Source: Streptomyces spiralis (GTDB taxonomy: Bacteria; Actinomycetota; Actinomycetes; Streptomycetales; Streptomycetaceae). From it: DNA of 64,000 bases. Positions 50,783 to 61,484 of this stretch are shown here, in pieces. The DNA lies in assembly GCF_014654675.1 (NCBI RefSeq), contig NZ_BNBC01000039.1, positions 1 to 64,000 on the forward strand, in the 5' to 3' direction. The notes beneath the pieces are model-generated. The model searched no databases and was not told the origin of the DNA. It saw nothing but the letters and a program-made list of their open reading frames with translations. A program made the position numbers and the translations under genes. How positions within the stretch are numbered: the stretch's first letter is position 1; the number at the start of each line of letters is the position of its first letter.

Positions 50783-51655
50783 GTGACCGAAGAACGCACC
50801 GGCGACGGCGGCGGGCGGGCTTTCCGCAAGGTGTCCGAGGAACTGCGGTCCCGGATCGCCGACGGAACGTACCCGAGGCGCTCGTTCCTGCCCTCGCAGC
50901 GGGACCTGGCCGAGGAGTTCGGGGTCTCCCGCGACACCGTGCAGCGGGTGCTGCGGGAACTGAGCTACGAAGGCTGGATCGAGTCACGGCAGGGCAGCGG
51001 TTCACGCGTCATCAAGAACCAGCGGATACAGTCCTCGTCGGCCAAGGCCAGTCGGTCGTCGCGCGGGGCGACGCTCGCTCCCTTCATCAGCGAAGCCTTC
51101 GAGCAGCCCGAGGTGGCCCTGGACGTCTACACGCTGACGTCCGAGTCGCTGGACGCGCACATCCGGCTCCAGGCGGAACGGATCCGGGCAGGCTTCATCC
51201 GGCCCCGGCGCATCGCCCTGCGCATGCTCCTGCCGTCCATTTCGCTGCCCCTGCCCTATCCCAGGGCCATGGACGACAAGGACGCCGACCTGCTGCGCGA
51301 CCGTCTGCACGCCATCACGCGGCGGCACACGGAGTCGCTGCGGGGTGTGCTGGCCGAGCTGAGGACCGAGGACCTGGTGCCCGACGTCGACGTACAGATC
51401 CGGCACGCACCGCTGACGCCGACCTTCAAGCTGTACGTCATCAACGAGGCGGAAGTGCTCTTCGGCCCCTACGAGGTGATCGAGCGTCCGGTGGTCCTGG
51501 AGAGCGGCGAGGAGATCAGAGCGCTCGACGTGCTGGGTCTCGGTGCCACCCTGACCCACCATGTGGGCGACGCCGATCCCGACTCACCCAGCTCCGCCTT
51601 CGCCACCTCCATGCAGGCCTGGTTCGAGTCCGTGTGGACTCTGCTGTCCGAGTAG
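50783..51655 (+). CDS. Third GntR-family paralogue
   Basis: 290-aa regulator with a GntR winged helix (SEELRSRIADGTYPRRSFLPSQRDLAEEFGVSRDTVQRVL) and the same C-terminal domain type in a more divergent form (LMLPSI-like MLLPSISLPLPYPRA, VDVQIRHAPLTPTFKLYVINEAEVLFGPYEV). It is probably an older or faster-changing copy of the dev-type regulators. The kinase-like gene follows on the same strand after 251 nt, so they may form a functional pair. Confidence 0.88.
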   Translation: MTEERTGDGGGRAFRKVSEELRSRIADGTYPRRSFLPSQRDLAEEFGVSRDTVQRVLRELSYEGWIESRQGSGSRVIKNQRIQSSSAKASRSSRGATLAPFISEAFEQPEVALDVYTLTSESLDAHIRLQAERIRAGFIRPRRIALRMLLPSISLPLPYPRAMDDKDADLLRDRLHAITRRHTESLRGVLAELRTEDLVPDVDVQIRHAPLTPTFKLYVINEAEVLFGPYEVIERPVVLESGEEIRALDVLGLGATLTHHVGDADPDSPSSAFATSMQAWFESVWTLLSE

Positions 51656-51906
51656 CCGAAGTGGCGAGTGGCTCCAGGGGCGTGCTGTAGCATGCCCGCA
51701 CCGCGTGAGCAACAGCTCGGCACGGCACGTACGGCTCGCAAGAGGTGGTGTGCAAGGCGACCTCGGATCCGCGACGCGAGCCGCGGGCACAGGCATGGGC
51801 ACACCACCCGTTGTGCCGACAGGAAGCGCGCTCAAGTCGTGCCCGATATGAGCGTTGTCGTACGTTTTGTCATACTGTGATTCTCGCGTGAGCACTTGGA
51901 GCGGCC

Positions 51907-54087
51907 GTGGGCGCACCTCCTCCTCCCCGCCCCTTTCTCGGGGAGCGTGCCGTCCGCGATGTGAAGGAGTTCGTACAGATCGCGGCGGAGCTGGGCCAGG
52001 CCAGCAGCGGGCACCACAACCAGAACTACGTGCTGCCCCTGACGGAGCACATGGCACGCCTGCTGCACCGGGAGGCCGGCACCTCGGTGACCGTCCGGAT
52101 CCGCCGCGCCGAGGCACTGCCCGTGGTGATCAGGACGTGGCCGGACGAGTCGGCGATCCTCGACTCCATCCGGGGCGTGCTGCCGAACGTCCCCGAGTGC
52201 CTCGTCAAGCGTGACTCCTTCGCGATCCACAGTTACGTCGAGGGCGTACCCCTCTCCAGCGTCTGCGCCAACGGAAAGCCGGTCGACGGACTGCTCGTGC
52301 GGGCCCTGGCGGAACTGCTCGCCCAGATGACCCAGGTCCGCCGAGAGGCGCTGCCCCCGCTGCCGGCGGAGTGGCCGCGCAACGACAAGGACAGCCAGGG
52401 CTTCCTGCAGACCCTCGCCCGCCGTGCGGATCGGCAGATCCGGCAGCCCAATTGGCAGGGATTTGGTGGGCTGTTCGCCGCGCTGGGCATTCCGGAGGAC
52501 GCCCTGGTCCAGTTGGCGGACCGGGTACCGGCCATGGCCCGGCGGCCCTACAGCCTGCTCCACGCGGATCTGCACCGTGACAACCTGATCATGTCCTACG
52601 GTGGTGATCCGCCCCTCATCTGCGTCGACTGGGAACTGGCCACCTACGGCGACCCCCTGCACGACTTGGCGACGCACCTGGTCCGGATGCGCTACCCCGG
52701 CCACCAGTGGGGCGAGGTGATCGACGCCTGGGCGGCGGCCATGACCCGCATCCGGCCCGCGGCCGTCAACGGCCTGGCCAAGGACCTGCGGCACTACGTC
52801 GCCTTCGAACGGGCACAGTCCGTCTACCCGGACGTGATGCGGGCCGCGCAGGCCCTGGAGGACGCACCTGACCAGAAGAGCCTGGACGAGGCAGCGGCCT
52901 CCGTGTGCCGGGCGCTGGAGGTGGCCGCCCAACCCCTCGGATTGAGAAACGTCCCGGACGCGGCGGAGGTGGAACGCGTCCTCTTCCGCTGGCGGGCCTC
53001 CCGGACGGCGGTGCGGGGCGGCCCGGGCCGGGCGACCGGAACGATCTCGTGGTCGTGGGACCGCCGACTCCCCGAACGCTCCGACTTCCCCGCCGCCGCC
53101 GTCGAACACGCCCTGGTCGCCGAGGGAATGGCACCGGCCAGCCGCGTCTTCAAGGGCACCGCGCATCTGAACTCGGTGGTGCGGGTGCCGGGCTACGACC
53201 ATCCGGTCGTGGTGCGCCGCAAAGTGGCAAACGTCTGCCGGAGGGAACCGAGCTTCCTGAGCGAGCACGCCGTACTGGTGGCCATCGAGCGGTCGGGGCT
53301 CCCGGTGGCGGCACCGCGGGTGCTTGCTCTGGGCCGCAGCCACCGGGGGGAGCAGTACGCCATCCACACCTACGTCGGGCCCGAGGACACCGACCGCCCG
53401 CCCAGCCATCCGGTGCACGGCCTGCTGCCGCATGAGGCGGACGGGCTTGTCGACCAGCTCTGCGCGCTGACCCGCGTGGACTACGACCCGCTCGACCCCG
53501 TGGCGGGCAACGAGACCTTCTTCACCTGGCTCTGCGACCAGCTGGTGATCATGGTGGGGAACCTGCCGAAGGAGTCGCAGCAGCTGGCCTGGCTCCTGGG
53601 TCTGCCCGACGCCCCCCGGCTCCGCCAGATCCTGAGCCGGTACCGGGTGAGCCCGCGCCGGCCTGCCCTGCTGCACGGGGACCTGAACCCCTGGAACCTG
53701 GTGCGCCGGGACGACGCCCTGGCGCTCACCATCATCGACTGGGAGATGGCCCTGATCGGTGATCCCCTGTACGACCTGGTCCGGCACATGCACCTCACGC
53801 CGACCCGCCCGGAGATCCGGCAGCGCATGTTCCGGCGCTGGGAGCGCGGTCTGTCGGAGGAGTACACGGCCGACTGGCCGCAGGACTGGCGCGTGTACCG
53901 GTGGATCGAGACGGTGCGCTCCGCCTATGTGGACCTGGACCGCCTGGTGACCGGCGCCAGCCTCGACGCCCCCAACGTGCGCAGGGCCGTCGACTCGTAC
54001 GCGATGACCCTCGCCGCGGCCACCGGCTCCCTGGGGCTGAGGGTCCGCTCCACCGCGAACCCCTATCTTGCCCGCGCCCTGGCGTAG
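51907..54087 (+). CDS. Tandem APH/choline-kinase-like protein
   Basis: 726-aa protein with two complete aminoglycoside-phosphotransferase-fold domains. Domain 1 has LLHADLHRDNLI (Brenner motif HxDxxxxN) and CVDWELATYGDPLHDLA; domain 2 has LLHGDLNPWNLV and IIDWEMALIGDPLYDLV. Both catalytic Asp and the metal Asp are kept, so both may be active. Family members are usually a single domain of about 300 residues. GTG 51907 has TTGGAG 6 nt upstream. The substrate is probably a small molecule. It lies downstream of a dev-type GntR gene, near a HAD phosphatase. Confidence 0.85.
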   Translation: MGAPPPPRPFLGERAVRDVKEFVQIAAELGQASSGHHNQNYVLPLTEHMARLLHREAGTSVTVRIRRAEALPVVIRTWPDESAILDSIRGVLPNVPECLVKRDSFAIHSYVEGVPLSSVCANGKPVDGLLVRALAELLAQMTQVRREALPPLPAEWPRNDKDSQGFLQTLARRADRQIRQPNWQGFGGLFAALGIPEDALVQLADRVPAMARRPYSLLHADLHRDNLIMSYGGDPPLICVDWELATYGDPLHDLATHLVRMRYPGHQWGEVIDAWAAAMTRIRPAAVNGLAKDLRHYVAFERAQSVYPDVMRAAQALEDAPDQKSLDEAAASVCRALEVAAQPLGLRNVPDAAEVERVLFRWRASRTAVRGGPGRATGTISWSWDRRLPERSDFPAAAVEHALVAEGMAPASRVFKGTAHLNSVVRVPGYDHPVVVRRKVANVCRREPSFLSEHAVLVAIERSGLPVAAPRVLALGRSHRGEQYAIHTYVGPEDTDRPPSHPVHGLLPHEADGLVDQLCALTRVDYDPLDPVAGNETFFTWLCDQLVIMVGNLPKESQQLAWLLGLPDAPRLRQILSRYRVSPRRPALLHGDLNPWNLVRRDDALALTIIDWEMALIGDPLYDLVRHMHLTPTRPEIRQRMFRRWERGLSEEYTADWPQDWRVYRWIETVRSAYVDLDRLVTGASLDAPNVRRAVDSYAMTLAAATGSLGLRVRSTANPYLARALA

Positions 54088-54184
54088 GGACTCCGCCGCG
54101 GCGGCAGCGGCCGGCCCCCGACGACGACGCCGCAGATGGGCGTGCCGGCCCCCGCGTCTGCGCCATGATCCGCCGGACAGGCCC

Positions 54185-54190
54185 TAGGGT
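54185..54190 (+). promoter_or_regulatory. -10 box of leaderless RraA-like gene
   Basis: TAGGGT lies 7 nt before ATG 54198, predicting a leaderless mRNA. Confidence 0.5.
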
Positions 54191-54197
54191 CGTCGAC

Positions 54198-54830
54198 ATG
54201 ACCGAGCCCGTCGTCGTCGAAGCCTTCCGGGACGTTCCCGTCACCACGCTCGCCGATCTGCTGGGGCGCGAGCAGGTCATGGACATCGGGATCCGGCCGC
54301 TGTGGCAGCCGGTGCCGCGCGTGGCCGGGCCGGCGTTCACCGTGCGCTGCCCGCCCGGGGACAACCTCATGCTGCACGCCGCCGTCCACCGCGCCGAACC
54401 CGGCTCGGTGATCGTCGTGGAGTCCGGCGACCTGGACTACGCGCTGGCCGGCGGCAACGTGTGCGCCGTGGCGCGGCGCAGAGGTGTCGCCGCCTTCGTC
54501 GCCGACGGCCTGATCCGCGATCTCGCCGAGGTACGGGAGATGGGATTCCCGGTCTTCGCCCGGGGTGTCATCCCGGTCCCGGGCGGCAAGTCGGTCGCGA
54601 GCCCTCTGAACCGGCCCGTGCGCTGCGGCGGGGTCCAGGTCGACGCCGGGGACATCGTGGTGGCCGACGAGGAGGGCGTGGTGACGGTGCCGGCCGCCCG
54701 CGCCGACGAGATCCTGACGGCGGCGCACGCACAGCTCGTCAAGGAGGCGACGCAGACCCCGGAGGAGTGGGAGAGCGCCCATCGGGCGCGCATCGACGGG
54801 ATCCTCGGCGAGCAGGGGTTCGAGGTCTGA
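54198..54830 (+). CDS. RraA-like / HMG aldolase family protein
   Basis: 210-aa RraA-fold protein. GGNVCAVARRRGVAAFVADGLIRDLAEV contains the G-x-N, DGxxRD residues used for metal and pyruvate binding in 4-hydroxy-4-methyl-2-oxoglutarate aldolases. It may be such an aldolase rather than an RNase E regulator, but the two are not easily told apart by sequence. Confidence 0.85.
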   Translation: MTEPVVVEAFRDVPVTTLADLLGREQVMDIGIRPLWQPVPRVAGPAFTVRCPPGDNLMLHAAVHRAEPGSVIVVESGDLDYALAGGNVCAVARRRGVAAFVADGLIRDLAEVREMGFPVFARGVIPVPGGKSVASPLNRPVRCGGVQVDAGDIVVADEEGVVTVPAARADEILTAAHAQLVKEATQTPEEWESAHRARIDGILGEQGFEV

Positions 54831-54881
54831 GCCGAGGCCGGGCCACGGACCTCCTCGAACCCCCGCCCGCGCACGGCAGGG

Positions 54882-57272
<2,391 letters not shown>

Positions 57273-57397
57273 GGTGTCTCCATCCGCCCTTCACGCTCTG
57301 CGCGGTCTGTGTCGGTCCCGCCCGCTCGATCCAACCAGATGCGAGCGGGACGTCCGCCGCCCTTTCCGGGGCGGTGCCTCTCGGTCGGCGGCTCCGT

Positions 57398-57754
57398 TCA
57401 CCGGTCCTGGAGCAGCCCGAGAACGTTGCCGTCGAGGTCGGTGAAGGTCGCCACCAGGCGGCCGCCGCCGACGTCGTGCGCGGGCTCCTTCACGGTGGCG
57501 CCCGCGGCGGTCACCTCGGCCAGCTTGGCCTCGATGTCCGGCACGTGCCAGTAGGTCACCGGCGAGGTCATGCCCTGCGGGCCGCCGCCGGGCACCAGCC
57601 CGATGTGCTGGCCCGCGGCCTCGAAGCCGACGTAGTAGGGCGCGTCGGCCTGCGGCTGGACGCCGAGCAGGGCGGCGTAGACCTCCTTGGCCTTGGCCAG
57701 GTCGGAGACGGGGTGCAGCACGGTCTTGATGCCCTGGGTGGGAGAGCTGGTCAT
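57398..57754 (-). CDS. VOC-family (glyoxalase/bleomycin-resistance fold) protein
   Basis: 118-aa VOC protein (TVLHPVSDLAKAKEVYAALLG, TYWHVPDIEAKL, TFTDLDGNVLGLLQD) with His and Glu-type metal positions only partly kept. ATG 57754 has AGGAG 6 nt upstream; ATG 57772 is less likely. It sits 125 nt upstream of the UvrA paralogue; the gap holds a GTCCCGC/GCGGGAC hairpin. The pair suggests drug protection, which is inference. Confidence 0.82.
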   Translation of the reverse strand: MTSSPTQGIKTVLHPVSDLAKAKEVYAALLGVQPQADAPYYVGFEAAGQHIGLVPGGGPQGMTSPVTYWHVPDIEAKLAEVTAAGATVKEPAHDVGGGRLVATFTDLDGNVLGLLQDR

Positions 57755-57948
57755 GGTCACTCCTGTGGTCATTGAGCGGTCATCGAGCCGTTGTCGAGTG
57801 GCCCTGGATCGCTCGTGGATCGGTCGTGGGTCGGCCGACGGTGCGTCCGCCGGATGACGACAGCAGTCACGCTAGGGGTGGCCGAGCGGCCCGCGCTTCT
57901 CGAATCCTGACCGGTTCCCGGTCGGCCCGGTGCCCGCCTCGTACACTC

Positions 57949-57969
57949 TTGCAAGCGGGGTGCTTGCAA
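57949..57969. promoter_or_regulatory. 21-bp palindrome upstream of XRE regulator
   Basis: Perfect 8-bp arms TTGCAAGC and GCTTGCAA flank GGGGT, 31 bp before ATG 58000. A further half-site GTGCAAGC lies at 57985-57992. Likely autoregulatory operator of the XRE protein. Confidence 0.7.
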
Positions 57970-57999
57970 TTGTTAGCGCCGTTGGTGCAAGCTGGAGGC

Positions 58000-58542
58000 A
58001 TGGCATCGCTCAACGTCGGCAACCTCGGTGAGTACCTGCGCGAGCAGCGGCGCAACGCGCAGCTGTCGCTGCGGCAGCTCGCCGACGCCGCCGGGGTGTC
58101 CAACCCGTACCTGAGCCAGATCGAGCGCGGGCTGCGCAAGCCGAGCGCGGAGGTGCTGCAGCAGGTCGCGAAGGCGCTGCGGATCTCCGCCGAGACGCTG
58201 TACGTGCGGGCCGGCATTCTCGACGCCGAGCGGGACCGGGACGAAGTGGAGACGCGGGCCGTCATCCTCGCCGACCCCTCGCTCAACGAGCGGCAGAAGC
58301 AGGTGCTGCTGCAGATCTACGAGTCCTTCCGCAAGGAGAACGGCTTCGGGGCGGGCAGGGCGGACGACGCCGAAGGCGGCGCCGCCCGTGACAAGGACAT
58401 CCGCGCGGCCGACGACGGAAGCGGCGGCACCATACGGCCGGCCACCGTCCCCGAGCCGGACGGCGGCCACCCCGCCCCCGCCGAGCACCCACCCCGCACG
58501 TCCGGCGGCAACGACGCCGATCCGCGGCAGGCGGCCGGTTGA
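58000..58542 (+). CDS. XRE-family HTH regulator (hbhA-linked)
   Basis: 180-aa protein. An XRE HTH (REQRRNAQLSLRQLADAAGVSNPYLSQIERGLRKPSAEVLQQVAKAL) at residues 10-70 is followed by a helical part and a disordered Gly/Asp/Pro tail. ATG 58000 with TGGAGG upstream. It is followed by an HbhA-like and a DUF2516 gene, the same order as in mycobacteria. A perfect palindrome in front suggests autoregulation. Confidence 0.92.
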   Translation: MASLNVGNLGEYLREQRRNAQLSLRQLADAAGVSNPYLSQIERGLRKPSAEVLQQVAKALRISAETLYVRAGILDAERDRDEVETRAVILADPSLNERQKQVLLQIYESFRKENGFGAGRADDAEGGAARDKDIRAADDGSGGTIRPATVPEPDGGHPAPAEHPPRTSGGNDADPRQAAG

Positions 58543-58632
58543 TCCCACGGCCCCCTACGGCCGGCTCGACGGCCGGGCCACCGCGGCACACCGAAACCCT
58601 CAGCCGAAAGCGATCCGGGAGGATCAGTCACC

Positions 58633-59271
58633 ATGGCCATCACCGACGACCTGCGCAAGACCCTCAGCGACCCGACGCCGCTCTACTTCGCCGCGGGCAC
58701 CGCGGACCTGGCCCTGCGGCAGGCCAAGAAGGTGCCCGCCCTGGTGGAGCAGCTCCGTGCCGAGGCCCCGGCCCGTATCGACGCCGTGCGCAACACCGAC
58801 CCGAAGGCCGTCCAGGAGCGGGCCACCGCCCGCGTGAAGGAGACCCAGGAGACCGTCCAGACCAAGGTCACCGAGTTCTGGAGCTCCTTCGACGCGGACC
58901 TGAAGAAGTTCGGCACCAACCTCGACGCCGACCTGAAGAAGCTCGGTGAGACCGCCCAGGACCTCGCCCTGCGCGGGGTCGGTGTCGCCGCCGAGTACGC
59001 CGTGAAGGCCCGCGAGACCTACGAGAAGGTCGCCGAGCACGGCGAGCAGGCCGTGAAGACCTGGCGCGGCCAGGCCGCCGAGGGCATCGAGGACCTCGCC
59101 GAGGAGGTCGAGGAGCTCGCCGTCGCCGTCGAGCCCGAGGCGGACAAGCCCGCCGGGTCCACCGAGTCCAAGGCCGCGCCGGCCGCGAAGAAGGCCCCGG
59201 CCAAGAAGGCCCCGGCGCCGCGCAGGACCACGACCACCACCGCCAGGAAGACCACCCCGCCCGCCAAGTAG
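58633..59271 (+). CDS. HbhA-like coiled-coil protein
   Basis: 212-aa protein. Residues 1-150 are predicted almost entirely helical/coiled-coil with a DADLKKFGTNLDADLKKLGE repeat. The C-terminal tail is Lys/Ala/Pro and Thr/Arg rich (AAKKAPAKKAPAPRRTTTTT), like mycobacterial heparin-binding haemagglutinin (HbhA). Heparin binding in a soil organism is not implied; a lipid-, nucleoid- or envelope-binding role is possible. GGGAGGATC precedes ATG 58633. Confidence 0.85.
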   Translation: MAITDDLRKTLSDPTPLYFAAGTADLALRQAKKVPALVEQLRAEAPARIDAVRNTDPKAVQERATARVKETQETVQTKVTEFWSSFDADLKKFGTNLDADLKKLGETAQDLALRGVGVAAEYAVKARETYEKVAEHGEQAVKTWRGQAAEGIEDLAEEVEELAVAVEPEADKPAGSTESKAAPAAKKAPAKKAPAPRRTTTTTARKTTPPAK

Positions 59272-59317
59272 GTCAGGGCCGGGCAGAGGCACGCCTCACC
59301 CGTCCGGGCGACAGGCG

Positions 59318-59355
59318 TACGGGCCGGGCACCCTTGGGGTGTCCGGCCCGTTCTC
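59318..59355 (+). terminator. Terminator after HbhA-like gene
   Basis: CGGGCCGGGCACCC (from 59320) pairs with GGGTGTCCGGCCCG (to 59350) with a short loop, followed by TTCT. It separates the HbhA-like gene from DUF2516. Confidence 0.75.
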
Positions 59356-59394
59356 CGGGTACGGTGGCCGCGTAGGAGTCGGAGAGAACGGGCG

Positions 59395-59748
59395 GTGGAC
59401 AGCATGCTGATGTTGGGCTTCGCGGGGTTCCTGGGGATTCTGAAGATCCTCCTCATGGCCCTGGCCGCGTTCGGGCTCGTCGACGCGGCGATCCGCCGGG
59501 AGGACGCGTTCCGCGCCGCCGACAAGCAGAACAAGGTGTTCTGGCTGATCATCCTGGGCCTGGCGCTCGTCGTGAGCTACCTGTTCTCGATCTTCATGTT
59601 CCTGCCGGTCATCGGCGCGATCGCGAGCATCGTCTACATCGTGGACGTACGGCCCGCGCTCAAGCAGGTCTCCGGCGGCAGAGGCTGGGGCGGCCGCCGC
59701 GGCAGCAGCAGCGACGGCCCGTACGGGCCGTACAACGGCGGCCGGTGA
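59395..59748 (+). CDS. DUF2516 membrane protein
   Basis: 117-aa protein with three hydrophobic segments (about residues 5-28, 45-62 and 66-85) and a Gly/Arg/Ser tail. The DUF2516 family sits beside hbhA in mycobacteria too. GTG 59395 has GGAGAG upstream; an in-frame ATG lies 9 nt downstream. Function unknown. Confidence 0.9.
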   Translation: MDSMLMLGFAGFLGILKILLMALAAFGLVDAAIRREDAFRAADKQNKVFWLIILGLALVVSYLFSIFMFLPVIGAIASIVYIVDVRPALKQVSGGRGWGGRRGSSSDGPYGPYNGGR

Positions 59749-59826
59749 GCCGACCGCCGTTCACCGCGCCCGACCGCCGTTCACCGGGCCACCGGGTCTC
59801 GGACGCCCGGGGCTCGGTGTCAGGCC

Positions 59827-61209
59827 CTACGGCTCGCGGTCCAGCAGGACCAGTGCCACGTCGTCCGTGAGCTCGCCGCCGTTGAGCTCGCGGGCCTCGT
59901 TCACCGCCGCCCGCAGCAGCTCCTCGCGGCGCCTGCCCTGGGCGAACTGGCGGCTGACCATCTCCAGCATGCCGTCCTGGCCCAGCCGCTCGCCCTCCGC
60001 GCCGATCCGGCCCTCGATCAGGCCGTCGGTGTAGAGCATCAGACTCCACTCGGCGCCCAGCTCCACCTGCGTCCGGGGCCAACGGGCGCCGGGCAGCAGG
60101 CCGAGGGCGGGGCCGTTGTTGTCGTACGGCAGCAGCCGGGCCGGCCGGCCGGGGGTGATGACCAGCGGGGACGGGTGGCCGGCCAGACACAGGCCCGCGC
60201 GGCGCCCGTCGGGCGCGATGTCCACCGTGCACAGCGTCGCGAAGATCTCGTCGTCGGCGCGCTCGTGCTCCAGCACCTGCTGGAGCGTGTTCAGCAGCTC
60301 GTCGCCGCACAGGCCCGCCAGGGTCAGCGCCCGCCAGGCGATGCGCAGCTCCACGCCGAGCGCCGCCTCGTCGGGACCGTGCCCGCAGACGTCGCCGATC
60401 ATGGCGTGCACGGTGCCGTCCGGGGTGCGCACGGCGTCGTAGAAGTCGCCGCCGAGCAGCGCGCGCGAACGGCCGGGCCGGTAGCGGGCCGCGAAGTGCA
60501 GCATGGAGCCGTCCAGCAGGGGCGTGGGCAGCAGACCGCGCTCCAGACGGCGGTTCTCCTGCGCGCGCAGCCTGCCCTCGGCGAGCCGGCGCTCGGCGGT
60601 GTCGGAGCGCTTGCGCTCCACCGCGTAGCGGATCGCCCGGCTCAGCAGGCGCCCGTCCAGCTCGTCGCGGAACAGGTAGTCCTGGGCGCCGACCCGGACC
60701 GCCTGGGCGCCACGCTCGGCGTCGCCGGACGCGGTGAGCGCCAGCACGGCGTGCCGGGGCGCGAGCTCCAGTACGTGCTTGAGCACGGCCAGCTCGTCGT
60801 CGTCACCGGAGCCGGACCCACCGGACCGGCCGGGGGCCGGCAGCGCGAGGTCCAGCAGGATGCAGTGGACGTCGTCCGTGAGCAGCCGCTCGGCCTCGGT
60901 GAGGTTGCGGGCGGTGCGGACACGGATCGGCTTGCCGGCCGAGTCGAGCAGTTCGGGCACGATCGGCCAGCCGCCGGGATCGTCCTCGATCAGCAGCAGG
61001 GTGAGATTGGTGGTGTGGCTGAGATGCGTGCTGTGGGTGCTGGTATGGCCGCTGTGGCGGTTGTCCTTCTCGACCGTCGTTTCCTTCGGCTTCGTGGCTT
61101 CCCGGTGCGGGGCCGGTGCCGCGGAAGGGCCGCCGCCGTGGAACACGGTCTGCGCCTGACCACTCTCCGCGGCCGGGATCGCTCGCTGCCGCGGTACGGG
61201 CACGGGCAT
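59827..61209 (-). CDS. Receiver-PP2C (RsbU-like) phosphatase
   Basis: 460-aa fusion. A receiver-like domain (residues about 70-200: LLLIEDDPGGWPI, LLDLALPAPG, LALTASGD) is joined by a coiled linker (KRSDTAERRLAEGRLRAQENRRLERGLLP) to a PP2C/SpoIIE phosphatase domain with metal Asp residues in GGDFYDAV, IGDVCGHGPDEA and DDVALVLL. Such proteins dephosphorylate anti-anti-sigma factors. No such partner is adjacent. ATG 61209; the open frame upstream is non-coding. 61210-61484 has no gene I can support. Confidence 0.9.
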   Translation of the reverse strand: MPVPVPRQRAIPAAESGQAQTVFHGGGPSAAPAPHREATKPKETTVEKDNRHSGHTSTHSTHLSHTTNLTLLLIEDDPGGWPIVPELLDSAGKPIRVRTARNLTEAERLLTDDVHCILLDLALPAPGRSGGSGSGDDDELAVLKHVLELAPRHAVLALTASGDAERGAQAVRVGAQDYLFRDELDGRLLSRAIRYAVERKRSDTAERRLAEGRLRAQENRRLERGLLPTPLLDGSMLHFAARYRPGRSRALLGGDFYDAVRTPDGTVHAMIGDVCGHGPDEAALGVELRIAWRALTLAGLCGDELLNTLQQVLEHERADDEIFATLCTVDIAPDGRRAGLCLAGHPSPLVITPGRPARLLPYDNNGPALGLLPGARWPRTQVELGAEWSLMLYTDGLIEGRIGAEGERLGQDGMLEMVSRQFAQGRRREELLRAAVNEARELNGGELTDDVALVLLDREP

Positions 61210-61484
61210 CGTCCTGGATTCCTTCCCTCCCCCCGAGGGCGTGGTGAGTACGAGGAACCGCCCCACCGCTGGGGACCATAGCGGTAGTCGGCGCCGCATT
61301 GGAATGGTGTGAGGCGCGTCGCTCCGGCTTCGGCCACTGTCATATGCCGCGATCCGTACCGGAGTTGGACAGGGCGCCCCCGCGGCTGGAATGACGAAGC
61401 TCACGTCGCCTGCGGGTTTGATCTCGAACCCGGGTGGGGTGCGTCACATGGCGCAGGTCACCGGGGCTCGAACAGCGGAGAACC

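Noticed and set aside
47055..54200. Horizontally acquired island around the GntR paralogues
   Set aside because: Base composition and codon bias match the flanks, and no integrase, att repeats or tRNA were seen; local gene duplication explains the layout better.
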